A stretch of 64,000 bases of DNA from Proteiniphilum sp. X52 (GCF_003712195.1 NZ_RDSD01000008.1:1-64000), one strand, 5' to 3'. Positions 10,023 to 20,916 are shown, counted from the stretch's first letter. Translations and numbers: made by a program. Notes: generated by a model from the letters alone, not told the origin.

Positions 10023-13000
10023 TCAGTCGAGACTGACGTTAAGGCCCAGTCCTTTCAACTCGTGAAGCAAGACGTTCAATGATTCGGGGATCCCGGTCTG
10101 TGGCATCGGCTCACCTTTCACGATGGCTTCATATGCTTTGGAGCGGCCTACCACATCGTCTGATTTGACGGTGAGTATTTCCTGAAGGATATGTGCCGCG
10201 CCGAATGCCTCGAGCGCCCAAACCTCCATCTCTCCGAAACGTTGACCCCCGAACTGCGCCTTACCGCCCAACGGCTGTTGCGTGATAAGCGAGTAGGGAC
10301 CAATGGAACGGGCATGCATCTTGTCTTCCACCATGTGGCCGAGTTTGAGCATGTAGATGATACCCACGGTTGCGGGTTGGTCGAAACGCTCACCGGTACC
10401 ACCGTCATAGAGATAGCTCTTGCCGTATGCCGGCACCTTGGCCCTATCTGTCCAGGTGTTCAGGTCCTCGAGCGACGCTCCGTCGAAGATGGGAGTGGCG
10501 AATTTCACCCCCAGTTCCTGTCCGGCCCATCCAAGGACGGTCTCGAATATCTGCCCGAGGTTCATACGTGAAGGCACGCCCAGCGGGTTGAGTACGATAT
10601 CCACAGGTGTCCCGTCGGCAAGGAAAGGCATGTCTTCCTGGCGTACAATCCTGGATACTATCCCCTTGTTGCCGTGGCGCCCTGCCATTTTGTCTCCTAC
10701 CTGTATCTTCCGCTTTTTGGCCACATATACTTTGGCGATCTGCATGATTCCCGAAGGAAGCTCGTCACCAATGGTAAAGTCAAAACGTTTCCGTTTCAAT
10801 TCCGCATCCAGTTCCTTGTGACGGTGCAGATAGTTGATGACCGTGGTGCGGATCTGCTCGTTCTTTTGGGCATCAGCCGTCCATTTGTTCAATTGGATCG
10901 ATTGGTAATCGATCTCAGCGAGCACCTTGTGTGTGAATTTTGCTCCTTTGGGAACAATATCCATATTGGTGTAGTCTTTCACTCCCACAGAGGTCCTGCC
11001 TTCGGTGAGTGCGAGCAACTTGTTGATAAGCAATTTCTTCAACTCTTCCATTTTGAGCTCGTACTCCTCGTCGAGTTTGGGAAGAAGCGCTTTGCTGGAA
11101 AGTTTGGTCTTTCCTTTCTTGGATGCTTTCGAGAAGAGGTTCGTATGAATGACCACCCCTTTGAGTGAAGGGGATGCCTTCAGGGAGGCATCTTTCACAT
11201 CGCCGGCTTTGTCACCGAAGATGGCGCGGAGCAGTTTTTCTTCGGGTGACGGGTCAGACTCCCCTTTAGGGGTGATTTTACCGATGAGGATATCTCCTGG
11301 TTTGATGCGCGCTCCCACGCGGACGATCCCTCTTTCATCGAGATCTTTGGTCGCCTCTTCACTCACGTTGGGAATATCGGAAGTGAGTTCTTCCATCCCT
11401 CGTTTGGTTTCACGCACCTCAAGAGAGAATTCTTCCACATGGACAGAGGTGAAGATGTCTTCACTTACCAACCGTTCGTTCAATACAATAGCATCCTCGA
11501 AGTTATAGCCTTTCCATGGCATGAAGGCCACTTTCAGGTTTCTTCCCAGTGCCAGTTCTCCGTTTTGCGTGGCGTATCCTTCGGTGAGGATTTGGCCCGC
11601 TTTCACCTTTTGCCCCACTTTGCATACAGGACGAAGGTCGACGGTGGTATTCTGATTGGTCTTCCGGAATTTGGGAATGTTGTAAGTTTTTACGGCATCC
11701 TCGAAACTGGTGAATTCCTCCTCCTCAGTCCGGTCATATTTTATTTTGATGGTAGTGGCATCTACATAGAGTATTTCACCGCTTCCTTCGGCCATGATCT
11801 GGGTACGGGAGTCTTTGATAACCTGACCCTCAATACCTGTGCCCACGATAGGCGATTCGGTTCTCATCAACGGAACGGCCTGGCGCATCATGTTCGATCC
11901 CATCAACGCGCGGTTGGCATCGTCGTGTTCAAGGAACGGAATTAACGAGGCGGCGATAGAAGCAATCTGCATGGGAGAGACATCCATCAGTTCCACCTGT
12001 TCCGGGGCGATCACGGGATAGTCGGCATCCTGCCTTGCTTTCACGCGCGGGTTAATAAATCTCCCCTTGTCGTCAAGCGGCGCGTTTCCCTGTGCGATCA
12101 GCTTGTCTTCTTCCTCCTCGGCGGCAAGATAGATGACCTCGTCGTTGTTGATGTTCACCACCGCGTTCTCTACCTTGCGGTAGGGAGTTTCGATGAATCC
12201 CAGATCGTTGATCTTCGCATAGACGCAAAGCGAAGAGATAAGCCCGATATTCGGTCCTTCAGGTGTTTCTATCGGACAAAGACGGCCGTAGTGGGTGAAG
12301 TGCACGTCGCGTACCTCGAATCCGGCGCGCTCACGCGAAAGTCCGCCCGGTCCGAGCGCCGAGAGACGGCGTTTGTGGGTGATCTCAGCAAGCGGGTTGG
12401 TCTGGTCCATGAACTGCGAGAGCGCGTTGGTGCCGAAGAACGTATTGATGACCGACGAGATGGTTTTCGCGTTGATCAGGTCTATCGGGGTGAAAACCTC
12501 GTTGTCACGCACATTCATTCTTTCACGGATAATACGTGCCATGCGGTTCAGACCTACGCCGAACTGAGTATACAATTGTTCCCCTACCGTGCGCACACGC
12601 CGGTTGCTGAGGTGGTCGATATCGTCCACCACGGCTTTGGAGTTGACAAGCTCGATAAGGTATTTGATGATCTCAATCATGTCTTCTTTGGTGAGGACAC
12701 GTGTATCGACATCGATATCGAGATTCAGTTTTTTGTTGATCCTGTAGCGGCCCACGTCGCCCAGGTCATATCTTTTCTCCGAGAAAAAGAGATTGTTGAT
12801 TACCTCCCGGGCGCTGGCGTCATCAGCCGGCTCCGCGCTCCTGAGCTGACGGTAGATGTGACGGATGGCATCGATTTCCGTATTACTCGGGTCTTTCTGT
12901 AATGTGTTGTAAATGATAGAATAGTCGGAGGTGTTGGCCGTTTCCTTGTGCAACAGGATAGAAGCGACACCCGATTCGATGATATCGTCGATATGCCCCT

Positions 13001-13835
13001 GTTCCAGGACGGTCTCACGTTCAATGATCACCTCATTCCTTTCGATGGAGGTTACCTCACCGGTGTCTTCATCGACAAAATCTTCCATCCATGATTTCAG
13101 CACGCGGGCAGCTAACTTGCGTCCCAGCACTTTTTTGAGGTTTGCCTTATTGACTTTTACCTCTTCAGCCAGGTCAAAGATCTCAAGAATATCCTTGTCG
13201 CTTTCGAAGCCTATGGCCCGAAGCAGTGTGGTGACCGGTAATTTTTTTTTCCGGTCGATATAGGCATACATCACATTGTTGATGTCCGTAGCGAATTCAA
13301 TCCACGAACCCTTGAAGGGAATGATACGGGCTGAGTAAAGCACGGTGCCGTTCGCGTGCAAGCTCTGTCCGAAGAATACGCCGGGAGAGCGGTGCAATTG
13401 TGAGACAATTACCCGCTCGGCGCCGTTGATGACGAACGTGCCCTTTTCGGTCATATAGGGAATGGTACCGAGATATACATCCTGAATGACAGGAGTGAAA
13501 TCTTCGTGGTCGGGATCGGTACAATAGAGATACAACTTTGCCTTCAGCGGGACACTGTAAGTGAGCCCTCTGTCTATGCACTCGTCGATGGTATAGCGCG
13601 GAGGATCCACATAGTAATCTAAAAATTCAAGGACGAAGTTGTTCCGGGTATCCGCGATGGGGAAATTCTCCGTGAAAACCTTATACAATCCTTCATTCTT
13701 TCTACTTTCGGGGGGGGCGTCGAGTTGAAGGAAATCGTGAAACGATTTTAACTGTACCTCCAGAAAATCGGGAAATTCAAGCGGATTTTTTATCGACGCG
13801 AAATTGATTCTTTGATTGGCGTTATTTGAAGACAT
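10023..13835 (-). CDS. rpoB: RNA polymerase beta subunit
   Basis: The 1270-residue beta subunit forms the active centre with beta'. The rifampicin-binding cluster reads [20 protein letters not shown] then [15 protein letters not shown], with the residues usual for sensitive strains. Downstream, [14 protein letters not shown] and [12 protein letters not shown] (near residue 1040) are the expected catalytic-region motifs. It lies between rplL and rpoC in the standard rplKAJL-rpoBC order. A strong hairpin at 13875-13907 separates it from rplL. Confidence 0.98.
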   Translation of the reverse strand: MSSNNANQRINFASIKNPLEFPDFLEVQLKSFHDFLQLDAPPESRKNEGLYKVFTENFPIADTRNNFVLEFLDYYVDPPRYTIDECIDRGLTYSVPLKAKLYLYCTDPDHEDFTPVIQDVYLGTIPYMTEKGTFVINGAERVIVSQLHRSPGVFFGQSLHANGTVLYSARIIPFKGSWIEFATDINNVMYAYIDRKKKLPVTTLLRAIGFESDKDILEIFDLAEEVKVNKANLKKVLGRKLAARVLKSWMEDFVDEDTGEVTSIERNEVIIERETVLEQGHIDDIIESGVASILLHKETANTSDYSIIYNTLQKDPSNTEIDAIRHIYRQLRSAEPADDASAREVINNLFFSEKRYDLGDVGRYRINKKLNLDIDVDTRVLTKEDMIEIIKYLIELVNSKAVVDDIDHLSNRRVRTVGEQLYTQFGVGLNRMARIIRERMNVRDNEVFTPIDLINAKTISSVINTFFGTNALSQFMDQTNPLAEITHKRRLSALGPGGLSRERAGFEVRDVHFTHYGRLCPIETPEGPNIGLISSLCVYAKINDLGFIETPYRKVENAVVNINNDEVIYLAAEEEEDKLIAQGNAPLDDKGRFINPRVKARQDADYPVIAPEQVELMDVSPMQIASIAASLIPFLEHDDANRALMGSNMMRQAVPLMRTESPIVGTGIEGQVIKDSRTQIMAEGSGEILYVDATTIKIKYDRTEEEEFTSFEDAVKTYNIPKFRKTNQNTTVDLRPVCKVGQKVKAGQILTEGYATQNGELALGRNLKVAFMPWKGYNFEDAIVLNERLVSEDIFTSVHVEEFSLEVRETKRGMEELTSDIPNVSEEATKDLDERGIVRVGARIKPGDILIGKITPKGESDPSPEEKLLRAIFGDKAGDVKDASLKASPSLKGVVIHTNLFSKASKKGKTKLSSKALLPKLDEEYELKMEELKKLLINKLLALTEGRTSVGVKDYTNMDIVPKGAKFTHKVLAEIDYQSIQLNKWTADAQKNEQIRTTVINYLHRHKELDAELKRKRFDFTIGDELPSGIMQIAKVYVAKKRKIQVGDKMAGRHGNKGIVSRIVRQEDMPFLADGTPVDIVLNPLGVPSRMNLGQIFETVLGWAGQELGVKFATPIFDGASLEDLNTWTDRAKVPAYGKSYLYDGGTGERFDQPATVGIIYMLKLGHMVEDKMHARSIGPYSLITQQPLGGKAQFGGQRFGEMEVWALEAFGAAHILQEILTVKSDDVVGRSKAYEAIVKGEPMPQTGIPESLNVLLHELKGLGLNVSLD

Positions 13836-13874
13836 GGATGTGAGTTTTTGAACCTACTATATATTGACACAAAA

Positions 13875-13907
13875 GGTTAAGAATCTTCAGGTAGAAGATT
13901 CCTAACC
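13875..13907 (-). promoter_or_regulatory. hairpin between rplL and rpoB, possible attenuator
   Basis: On the minus strand GGTTAGGAATCTTC pairs with GAAGATTCTTAACC (one mismatch) around a 5-base loop and is followed by TTTTGTG. This looks like a weak intrinsic terminator or processing site placed between the ribosomal-protein and polymerase genes, as is known for the E. coli rplL-rpoB gap. The function here is inferred. Confidence 0.65.
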
Positions 13908-13931
13908 ATATTAACCTAAATTAGGTAAATG

Positions 13932-14309
13932 TTATTTAAGTTCAACTTCTGCTCCCGCCTCTTCAAGTTGTTTTTTCAAAGCGTCTGCCTCGTCTTTTGA
14001 TACACCTTTTTTCAATTCGCTGGGAGCGCCGTCCACCAAATCTTTGGCTTCTTTCAAGCCAAGTCCGGTGAGTTCCTTTACAGCCTTAACTACAGCAAGT
14101 TTTGCCGAGCCCGCGCTCTTAAGGATTACATCGAATTCAGTTTTTTCTTCAGCTACAGCTTCTCCGGCTGCGGCAGGACCCGCGGCAACGGCAACAGCCG
14201 CGGCTGCCGGTTCAATACCATATTCGGTTTTTAAAATTTCAGCCAGTTCATTAACCTCTTTTACTGTCAGGTTAACCAGGTCTTCAGCAAATTTTTTTAA
14301 GTCTGCCAT
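13932..14309 (-). CDS. rplL: ribosomal protein bL12 (L7/L12)
   Basis: The 125-residue protein has the dimerising N-domain, an alanine-rich hinge (residues 34-55) and the C-domain ending [10 protein letters not shown] that recruits translation factors at the ribosomal stalk. Length and hinge are typical. It follows rplJ by 175 bases. That gap is longer than the others in the cluster and holds no gene; small hairpins such as CAAAGC/GCTTTG are visible there. Confidence 0.97.
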   Translation of the reverse strand: MADLKKFAEDLVNLTVKEVNELAEILKTEYGIEPAAAAVAVAAGPAAAGEAVAEEKTEFDVILKSAGSAKLAVVKAVKELTGLGLKEAKDLVDGAPSELKKGVSKDEADALKKQLEEAGAEVELK

Positions 14310-14484
14310 TGTTGTATTTGTTTAATTGATTACTAATTCTGTTTGTTGTGAAATTAATTTTGCACTATTTCGTTGAGCACATGCGGAAACAAAGCTTGCT
14401 TTGATCATGCTGGGCGGAGAAATAGTCTAGTGGATTGGATTGGTCGACTATCTGGTCCGGCAAAACAAGTTGCCCGCGGGATAG

Positions 14485-14997
14485 TTATCTTTCCGACAAT
14501 GTCTTTAACACCCCGTGGATCGTGTTGCCACCGGATTGAAGTGCGGAAATGACGTTCTTTGCAGGTGATTGCAATAATGTGATCACGTCTCCGAGTAACT
14601 CTGTCTTGCTCTTGATATTCACCAGTTCCTGTAAAGTGTTTCCTCCGATGAAGAAACTTTCCTGAACGTAAGCGCCTTTTAAAGCCGGTATTTTATCGGC
14701 TTTATACTTGTCGATGAGCTTGGCAGGAGTATTCGCTACGTTGGAGAACATAATGGCTGTGTTCCCTTTCAAAAGGGGATACAGTTCGCTGTAATCTCTT
14801 TCGAGCGATTCGAATGCTTTCTGCAATAAGGTGTTCTTCACCACTACCAGCTTGATCCCCTGCTTGGAGCATTCCCTTCTTAAATTACTCGTCTTCGCCG
14901 CATTGAGTGTGGCGATGTCGGTAAGATAGAAGTTTTCATACTCCTGGAGATTAGCGGCTATCTGCTCTATTATCTGTTTTTTATCTTCCTTTTTCAT
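14485..14997 (-). CDS. rplJ: ribosomal protein uL10
   Basis: The 170-residue protein anchors the bL12 stalk dimers to 23S rRNA. The N-terminal KKQIIEQIAANL and the LVVVKNTLLQKAF block identify the family. Only 17 bases separate it from rplA, so there is no room for a separate L10 leader upstream; any autoregulatory site would have to be inside the rplA end or farther up. Confidence 0.96.
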   Translation of the reverse strand: MKKEDKKQIIEQIAANLQEYENFYLTDIATLNAAKTSNLRRECSKQGIKLVVVKNTLLQKAFESLERDYSELYPLLKGNTAIMFSNVANTPAKLIDKYKADKIPALKGAYVQESFFIGGNTLQELVNIKSKTELLGDVITLLQSPAKNVISALQSGGNTIHGVLKTLSER

Positions 14998-15014
14998 ACG
15001 ATTCCCTCACTTTT

Positions 15015-15716
15015 TTAGTTAGACTCATCCGTCGACTTCGTGTCCACTTTAATACCCGGACTCATCGTACTGGAAAGATAAATACTCTTGATATAGGTAC
15101 CTTTTGCCGCAGTCGGTTTTAATTTGATCAACGTTTGGATAAATTCTTTTGCGTTGTCTCGAATTTGTTCGGGCGTGAAAGATACTTTTCCAATAGAGGT
15201 GTGAATAATACCGGCTTTGTCTACCTTAAAGTCGATTTTCCCTTGTTTTACCTCATTCACGGCTTTCGCCACGTCAGGGGTAACGGTTCCGCTCTTGGGG
15301 TTTGGCATCAGTCCTCTTGGCCCTAAAATACGGCCGAGGGCGCCAATCTTACCCATGATCTGCGGTTGTGTGATGATTACATCCACATCGGTCCAACCTC
15401 CTTTAATCTTTTCGATATATTCATCGAGTCCCACATAGTCTGCGCCGGCCTCTTTGGCAGCGGCTTCAGCTTCTGGAGAGCACAATACGAGAACTCTTAC
15501 TTGTTTACCTGTTCCGTGAGGAAGGGATACAACCCCTCTCACCATCTGGTTAGCTTTACGCGGATCCACGCCGAGGCGCACATCGATATCCACAGAAGCA
15601 TCGAACTTGGTGGTGGTGATTTCCTTCACCAGTGCCGCGGCTTCTTTTAGTGAATAGGTCTTTCCCTCTTCAATCTTGCTTAAAGCCAACTTTTGATTCT
15701 TTGTCAGTTTACCCAT
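15015..15716 (-). CDS. rplA: ribosomal protein uL1
   Basis: This 233-residue protein binds 23S rRNA at the L1 stalk near the E site. The central signature [19 protein letters not shown] is intact, as is the N-terminal [10 protein letters not shown] start. Spacing to rplK is 16 bases, consistent with one transcript and with the translational feedback known for L1 on the L11 operon. Confidence 0.97.
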   Translation of the reverse strand: MGKLTKNQKLALSKIEEGKTYSLKEAAALVKEITTTKFDASVDIDVRLGVDPRKANQMVRGVVSLPHGTGKQVRVLVLCSPEAEAAAKEAGADYVGLDEYIEKIKGGWTDVDVIITQPQIMGKIGALGRILGPRGLMPNPKSGTVTPDVAKAVNEVKQGKIDFKVDKAGIIHTSIGKVSFTPEQIRDNAKEFIQTLIKLKPTAAKGTYIKSIYLSSTMSPGIKVDTKSTDESN

Positions 15717-15732
15717 GTCTCAATTGAAGTTT

Positions 15733-16179
15733 TTAATTAATATTTTCCGGGAAATCCCCTTTGACTGCGATACCCATGCTCCGAGCCGTTCCGGCTACCA
15801 TCCGCATCGCTGATTCAAGTGTGAAGCAGTTCAAATCGGGCATTTTTTCCTCGGCAATAGCCTTTACCTGTTCCCAGGTAACTTCCGCTATTTTCTTACG
15901 GTTAGGTTCTGCTGAACCGCCCTTTTGTTTGCTGACTTCTAAAAGCTGAATCGCAACCGGTGGAGTTTTAACAATAAAATCAAAAGACTTGTCGGTATAA
16001 TAAGTGATCACCACTGGCAACACTTTTCCGGCTTTGTCCTGAGTTCTGGCATTGAATTGCTTGCAAAACTCCATAATGTTGATCCCTTTGGAACCTAACG
16101 CAGGCCCTACCGGGGGAGATGGATTTGCAGCTCCTCCTTTGATTTGTAATTTTAGTTGTCCGGCAACTTCTTTAGCCAT
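15733..16179 (-). CDS. rplK: ribosomal protein uL11
   Basis: The start at 16179 ([12 protein letters not shown]) gives 148 residues, normal for uL11; the frame is open 12 codons farther upstream but that extension is not conserved. The protein carries the proline-rich N-domain ([17 protein letters not shown]) and the 23S-binding C-domain ([20 protein letters not shown]). It forms the GTPase-associated base of the stalk. Confidence 0.97.
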   Translation of the reverse strand: MAKEVAGQLKLQIKGGAANPSPPVGPALGSKGINIMEFCKQFNARTQDKAGKVLPVVITYYTDKSFDFIVKTPPVAIQLLEVSKQKGGSAEPNRKKIAEVTWEQVKAIAEEKMPDLNCFTLESAMRMVAGTARSMGIAVKGDFPENIN

Positions 16180-16254
16180 TTTTTTGATTTTAATAAATTG
16201 GGGTTTTCGAAACACTTTAAAGAATTTACAGAATCTGCGTAACCAAATATCTGA

Positions 16255-16797
16255 TTATTCTTTCTCTACTTGCATATAACCCAACTCGAGGAGTTGTTTT
16301 CTTCCGAAAATTTTCACCATCACCTTGAGTTTCTTCCTCTCTTCATTCACCTCTTCTACCACACCGGAGAAACTGCTGAAAGGACCTCCGATCACTTTCA
16401 CGCTTTCACCCACGTAGTATTTCATATCCATTTCATCGCCTGCTTCTTCCAACTCGTCCATCGTTCCCAGGATCCGTTTTACTTCCGACTCCCGCAAAGG
16501 TTGGGGGTCAGTTGTGTTGGGTAGAAAGCCGGCAACATAATTGATATTCTTTAGTTCGTGAATTACCTCACCCGTCAGTTCCGCTTCAATAAGCACATAG
16601 CCGGGAAGATAAGCGCGTTCTTTCATCACTTTCTTTCCGTTGCGTATTGAGTAAGTCTTTTCTGTGGGGATGAGAACCTGAGAAATGTACTTCCCCAGAT
16701 CGGTCTTCTTCATCTCTGATTCAAGATACTCTTTGACTTTATTTTCTTTTCCACTAACGGAACGCAGTACGTACCATTTTTTTCTCTCATCAGTCAT
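16255..16797 (-). CDS. nusG: transcription elongation/antitermination factor NusG
   Basis: The 180-residue protein has the NGN domain at the N-terminus (KKWYVLRSVSGKENKVKEYL), which binds the RNA polymerase clamp, and a C-terminal KOW domain beginning GESVKVIGGPFSSFSG that contacts S10 or Rho. It lies between secE and rplK, the universal position. No unusual insertion is visible. Confidence 0.96.
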   Translation of the reverse strand: MTDERKKWYVLRSVSGKENKVKEYLESEMKKTDLGKYISQVLIPTEKTYSIRNGKKVMKERAYLPGYVLIEAELTGEVIHELKNINYVAGFLPNTTDPQPLRESEVKRILGTMDELEEAGDEMDMKYYVGESVKVIGGPFSSFSGVVEEVNEERKKLKVMVKIFGRKQLLELGYMQVEKE

Positions 16798-16820
16798 AGT
16801 CAGTCTCTTTCTTTCAGATT

Positions 16821-17012
16821 TTATAAAATACCATAGAGAAGCTTTAATATCCGCTCAAACAGAGAGTCCATCCCGAACACTATCACGGCGATTATAAGGG
16901 AAGCAATCAATACAATTACCGTGCTGCCGGAGAGTTCTTCTCTGGATGGCCAGGATACCTTATGAACCAATTCATTGTAGGAATCACTGAGATATGCAAC
17001 TATTTTTTTCAT
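16821..17012 (-). CDS. secE: preprotein translocase subunit SecE
   Basis: This is the short one-span type of SecE, 63 residues. The amphipathic KVSWPSREEL segment is followed by one membrane helix (STVIVLIASLIIAVIVFG), and the protein clamps SecY in the inner membrane. It starts 21 bases after tRNA-Trp and is followed closely by nusG. Confidence 0.95.
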   Translation of the reverse strand: MKKIVAYLSDSYNELVHKVSWPSREELSGSTVIVLIASLIIAVIVFGMDSLFERILKLLYGIL

Positions 17013-17033
17013 TTAATTCGGATAGTTTTTTTG

Positions 17034-17106
17034 CACGGGTCGAGAGACTCGAACTCCCGACACCTGGTTTTGGAGACCAGTGCTCTACCAACTGAGCTAG
17101 ACCCGT
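17034..17106 (-). tRNA. tRNA-Trp (CCA)
   Basis: The minus strand folds as a 73-base cloverleaf: acceptor ACGGGTC with GACCCGT and discriminator G, U8-A9, D-arm, anticodon stem CTGGT/ACCAG with loop CTCCAAA (anticodon CCA), and T-arm GGGAG-TTCGAGT-CTCTC. No CCA tail is encoded. It lies between tuf and secE. Confidence 0.95.
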
Positions 17107-17211
17107 GTATAAACCCCGCCTATTCCCAACCGGACAGGAAGGTGCATTGCAGGCAGGGTTTTTATGTTACTTCCCTATCTTTTCCTGCGAAAAGGATAGG
17201 AGAGGGTTGCT

Positions 17212-18399
17212 TTAGTCGATTAACTCGGTGATCTGACCGGCACCTACTGTGCGGCCACCTTCGCGGATAGCGAAACGGAGACCCACGTGGCATGCCACCG
17301 GATAGATCAGGTCTACCTCAATGGTTACGTTGTCACCGGGCATTACCATCTCCACTCCTTCGGGCAACTGGATCTCTCCGGTTACGTCGAGTGTGCGGAT
17401 GTAGAACTGGGGACGGTATTTGTTATGGAAAGGAGTGTGGCGACCGCCTTCTTCTTTCTTCAGGATATACACCTCGGCTTTGAATTTAGAGTGAGGTTTC
17501 ACTTTGCCCGGGTGAGAGATCACCATACCGCGTTTGATTTCGTCTTTGTCGATACCACGGAGCAACAGACCCACGTTGTCACCGGCCTGCCCTTCGTCAA
17601 GGATCTTACGGAACATTTCCACTCCGGTAACGACTGACTTCTTGCCTTCCGCGCCGAGACCGATGATCTGTACTTCTTCTCCTGTTTTGATGATACCTGT
17701 CTCAATACGGCCTGTGGCAACTGTGCCACGACCCGTGATCGAGAATACGTCTTCTATCGGCATAAGGAACGGCTTGTCTATGTCGCGCGGAGGCAGCGGG
17801 ATCCATGAGTCAACGGCATCCATCAGCTCTATGATCTTTTCTTCCCATTTGGGATCTCCATTCAATCCACCAAGAGCCGACCCCTGAATGACAGGCGTGT
17901 TGTCACCATCGAAATTATAGAATGAAAGAAGTTCTCTTACTTCCATTTCAACCAGTTCCAACATTTCCTCGTCGTCTACCAAGTCCACTTTGTTCATGAA
18001 GACAACCAGCTTGGGAACGTTTACCTGACGTGCCAAAAGAATGTGTTCGCGTGTCTGGGGCATCGGACCGTCGGTCGCGGCAACTACGATGATGGCACCG
18101 TCCATCTGGGCAGCACCGGTAACCATGTTCTTCACATAGTCGGCGTGGCCGGGGCAGTCAACGTGTGCATAGTGACGGTTTGCAGTTTCATATTCAACGT
18201 GAGAAGTATTAATGGTGATACCTCTTTCCTTTTCTTCGGGAGCGTTGTCGATGGAATCGAACGAACGTACTTCAGAGAAACCTTTTTTCGCTAAAACGGT
18301 TGTGATAGCAGCCGTCAAAGTGGTTTTACCGTGGTCAACGTGGCCGATTGTACCGATGTTCACATGCGGTTTCGTCCGGGAAAAATGTTCTTTTGCCAT
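17212..18399 (-). CDS. tuf: elongation factor Tu
   Basis: The 395-residue GTPase delivers aminoacyl-tRNA to the ribosome. GTP-binding motifs are complete: GHVDHGKTT (P-loop, near residue 18), the [12 protein letters not shown] switch II block near 80, and NKVD near 135. Domains 2 and 3 end in [10 protein letters not shown]. It is the only tuf in the window. Between its stop and tRNA-Trp lie two hairpins on the minus strand (a CTTTTC/GAAAAG stem and an AAACCCTGCC/GGCGGGGTTT stem) that may end or process the transcript. Confidence 0.98.
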   Translation of the reverse strand: MAKEHFSRTKPHVNIGTIGHVDHGKTTLTAAITTVLAKKGFSEVRSFDSIDNAPEEKERGITINTSHVEYETANRHYAHVDCPGHADYVKNMVTGAAQMDGAIIVVAATDGPMPQTREHILLARQVNVPKLVVFMNKVDLVDDEEMLELVEMEVRELLSFYNFDGDNTPVIQGSALGGLNGDPKWEEKIIELMDAVDSWIPLPPRDIDKPFLMPIEDVFSITGRGTVATGRIETGIIKTGEEVQIIGLGAEGKKSVVTGVEMFRKILDEGQAGDNVGLLLRGIDKDEIKRGMVISHPGKVKPHSKFKAEVYILKKEEGGRHTPFHNKYRPQFYIRTLDVTGEIQLPEGVEMVMPGDNVTIEVDLIYPVACHVGLRFAIREGGRTVGAGQITELID

Positions 18400-18511
18400 A
18401 AAATATACTATTAATTAGTTTAAATAAATTATATATGCATTATAATAAACAGTAAAACGCAAGAGACAGGACAATAAGCCTTTTCTTGAAATCCGTTGAT
18501 CTATCTGTTTG

Positions 18512-18583
<72 letters not shown>

Positions 18584-18721
18584 GGAAAGAGCGTAATTCC
18601 CCGATAAGTATCGGGATTCCCTCCCGACTGGAGGTTCTTGCACGCTTCAGAGCCACGGGACGGGACTTTCCAGTGAGGCCGGTAATTTGCCGCGAACCAG
18701 ATTGTGCTCTCTTTCTTTAAG

Positions 18722-18794
18722 AGCGGAAGACGGGACTCAAACCCGCGACCCTCAGCTTGGAAGGCTAATGCTCTATCAACTGAGCTACTTCCGC
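18722..18794 (-). tRNA. tRNA-Gly (TCC)
   Basis: A 73-base cloverleaf on the minus strand: acceptor GCGGAAG/CTTCCGC, anticodon stem TTAGC/GCTGA with loop CTTCCAA (anticodon TCC), T-arm CGGGTTTGAGTCCCG. Confidence 0.95.
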
Positions 18795-18882
18795 AACATC
18801 GATTTGATGATTGGCCGATGCGCGGATTTGCCGATTAAATCGACTCATCATCCAAGTGCCGCATCATCACATCAAACTCGGG

Positions 18883-18965
18883 TGGGCAGTGATGGATTCG
18901 AACCACCGAAGGCGTAAGCCAGCTGAGTTACAGTCAGCCCCATTTGGCCACTCTGGTAACTGCCC
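18883..18965 (-). tRNA. tRNA-Tyr (GTA)
   Basis: An 83-base class II tRNA on the minus strand with acceptor GGGCAGT/ACTGCCC, anticodon stem GCTGA/TCAGC with loop CTGTAAC (anticodon GTA), a long variable arm (GGCTTACGCC) and T-arm TGGTTCGAATCCA. Confidence 0.95.
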
Positions 18966-18991
18966 TTGTGCATTTCTTTCTTTACCTTTTG

Positions 18992-19065
18992 AGCCTCTTG
19001 TCGGATTCGAACCAACGACCCCGAGATTACAAATCACGTGCTCTGGCCAACTGAGCTAAAGAGGC
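18992..19065 (-). tRNA. tRNA-Thr (TGT)
   Basis: A 74-base cloverleaf on the minus strand with acceptor GCCTCTT/AAGAGGC, loop TTTGTAA (anticodon TGT) and T-arm TTGGTTCGAATCCGA. The anticodon stem CGTGA/TCTCG has one T-T mismatch. Confidence 0.93.
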
Positions 19066-19172
19066 TTATAGTCTTGAATTTAACCGCTTCTCTCCAGATT
19101 TTAAGAGAGAAACGGTCGCAAAGGTAGTGATATTTTTTTTGATGCCAAAACTTTTGTCTGAATTTTTTGGCG

Positions 19173-19469
19173 CTATCTCTCCTTTTTTTCTTTGGTTTTA
19201 AAAATCTGTTTTTCGATCGCCACAACACACAGGTCAATGGCTTCTTCGAAGGTGTCAGCCGTTTTGTTGGCAAACGCCTCACTATGGCGGAGTTTCAATT
19301 TCACGGCTGCGTCTTTATTCTTTGCAGTTTCCGGTTTGACCACTTTCAGGATCACTTCCGCCAGGATGATGTCGTCGGAGAATCGTTCCAGTTTTTTGAT
19401 CTTTTTTTCCACAAACGCTTTCAGTTGGTCGGTCGCGTCAAAATTTACAGATTGAATTGTCAGTTCCAT
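19173..19469 (-). CDS. hpf: ribosome hibernation-promoting factor, short form
   Basis: The 98-residue protein matches the HPF/RaiA fold: MELTIQSVNFDATDQLKAFV at the start, the DVILKV-like strand and the AFANKTADTFEEAIDL helix. The short form lacks the dimerising C-domain of long HPFs. It sits between xerC and the tRNA cluster, its usual Bacteroidales place, and blocks the 30S decoding site in stationary phase. Confidence 0.9.
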   Translation of the reverse strand: MELTIQSVNFDATDQLKAFVEKKIKKLERFSDDIILAEVILKVVKPETAKNKDAAVKLKLRHSEAFANKTADTFEEAIDLCVVAIEKQIFKTKEKKER

Positions 19470-19481
19470 ACTTTTCCTCCT

Positions 19482-20372
19482 TCATTTTTTTGCTCTGGGA
19501 TGAGCGTATTGATATGCTTTTTTCAATTCCTCAAAAGTAACATGTGTATAGACCTCCGTGGATGCCAGGCTGGAATGGCCCAGCAATTCTTTTACCGCAT
19601 TGATCTCGGCCCCGTTGTTCAGCATCTCGGTGGCAAAAGAATGGCGCAGCACATGCGGGCTTTTTTTTGCCAGGGTGGGGATGCGGTTGAGATGGTTGTG
19701 TATGACATTATAAACAAGTTTAGGGTATAGGGGCTTTCCATCCTCCTTAACAAACAGAAAAGGGGATTTGTTTTCTATCTCTGCGTCCCGGATAGCGATG
19801 TATTCTTTGAGCTTTTCTTTTGTCGCGTCGGAGAAAGGGATGATGCGTTGTTTGTTGCGTTTCCCCGTTACCCGGAGCGCGCAGGCTCCGAAGTCGATGT
19901 CGGTGTCTTTCAGGGCGATCAGTTCCGCGCGACGCATGCCGGTAAGGTAAAGCAGTTCGATCAGGAACCGATCCCGGTGTCCCCGGAAATCGTCGGAATA
20001 TTCCAGCGGATCATCGATCACTTTTGTCATCTCCGGGTCATTTACAAATGAGGGGAGTTTTTTAGCCGCTTTTGGGCCGGTGACTGATTCCGCGGGATTT
20101 CGCGCGATCACCCCTTTTTTCTTCAGGTATCGGAAGAACGACTTTACCGCACTGAGTTTTCGGTTCACTGAACGGGGCTTTATTCCCTGTTCCATCAGGT
20201 GGCTCATCCATGCGCGGATGTCGTCGCCGTCGATGCGCGCGGGATCGAATGTGTTGTTCCCCGCAGCAATGAATTCCTCAAATTGAGTAAGGTCATCAAA
20301 ATAAGAAATCTCCGTGTGGGAAGAATAGTTCTTCTCAACACGGAGATATTGTATGAATTTTTCTTTCCACAT
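19482..20372 (-). CDS. xerC: tyrosine recombinase XerC-type
   Basis: The 296-residue protein has the core-binding domain (residues 1-85) and the catalytic domain. The catalytic set is complete: Arg in LTGMRRAELIAL, His and Arg in HVLRHSFATEM, His in LLGHSS, and the nucleophile Tyr in STEVYTHV. It fits chromosome-dimer resolution recombinases that act at dif. Its fixed place next to rpsU and hpf argues that this is the housekeeping enzyme and not a mobile-element integrase. Two 24-bp direct repeats lie in the gap toward rpsU. Confidence 0.92.
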   Translation of the reverse strand: MWKEKFIQYLRVEKNYSSHTEISYFDDLTQFEEFIAAGNNTFDPARIDGDDIRAWMSHLMEQGIKPRSVNRKLSAVKSFFRYLKKKGVIARNPAESVTGPKAAKKLPSFVNDPEMTKVIDDPLEYSDDFRGHRDRFLIELLYLTGMRRAELIALKDTDIDFGACALRVTGKRNKQRIIPFSDATKEKLKEYIAIRDAEIENKSPFLFVKEDGKPLYPKLVYNVIHNHLNRIPTLAKKSPHVLRHSFATEMLNNGAEINAVKELLGHSSLASTEVYTHVTFEELKKAYQYAHPRAKK

Positions 20373-20431
20373 TTCGTTGGCCCGTCGATGAACTTACGAA
20401 AGTAAAGAAAATTTTTTGAAATCCGACCCCA

Positions 20432-20521
20432 ATCCGGTTATAATAATCCTTAAAAGATAACAGCATCAGTGAACAACACTTTCGGCGCCCGCACCTCATC
20501 CGATTATAATAATCTTTAAAA
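20432..20521 (-). repeat. pair of 24-bp direct repeats between rpsU and xerC
   Basis: ATCCGGTTATAATAATCC plus TTAAAA at 20432-20455 recurs with two changes at 20498-20521, 66 bases apart. On the transcribed strand each copy reads TTTTAA(A/G)GATTATTATAA. A role is not clear; it could be a processing or regulator-binding site. Confidence 0.6.
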
Positions 20522-20557
20522 CCCGGAGGGATGAATATTCCCGTTACGTTAAACGCG

Positions 20558-20749
20558 TTATTCTTCGTTTTGTTGCATTTGCTGCACGTAAACGGCGTGT
20601 TGTTTGCGTTTGCGTTTCTGCACCGAAGGTTTGATGAATGCCTGACGGCTACGCAGTTCTTTTACAACACCGGTTTTTTCGTATTTGCGTTTGAATTTCT
20701 TCAGGGCTCTTTCTATATTTTCGCCCTCTTTTAATTGTACAATGATCAT
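20558..20749 (-). CDS. rpsU: ribosomal protein bS21
   Basis: The 63-residue basic protein MIIVQLKEGENIERALKKFK... is a standard bS21, which sits near the anti-Shine-Dalgarno end of 16S rRNA. In Bacteroidota this protein is tied to the general lack of Shine-Dalgarno use. The leader is about 150 bases and has AAGGAAAT some 26 bases before the start, too far for a normal ribosome-binding site. It is the first gene of the long minus-strand block. Confidence 0.95.
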   Translation of the reverse strand: MIIVQLKEGENIERALKKFKRKYEKTGVVKELRSRQAFIKPSVQKRKRKQHAVYVQQMQQNEE

Positions 20750-20916
20750 GTTTTTATTGTCTGTTTAATTATTTCCTTGTGAGAGATTATTGTGATAATG
20801 AATGCATAGGCAGGCCTGTTATCGCTGCTTTAGCCCCCAGCCTGAAAGATAACTGTTTTTTATTCCTTCTTTTCCTGATTTCTCCTGTACAATAACCTCC
20901 TCTCTGTTTCGGGCTG

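Noticed and set aside
14310-14484. The rplJ-rplL gap as an L10 leader
   Set aside because: An L10 leader should precede rplJ, not follow it; only small hairpins are visible here.
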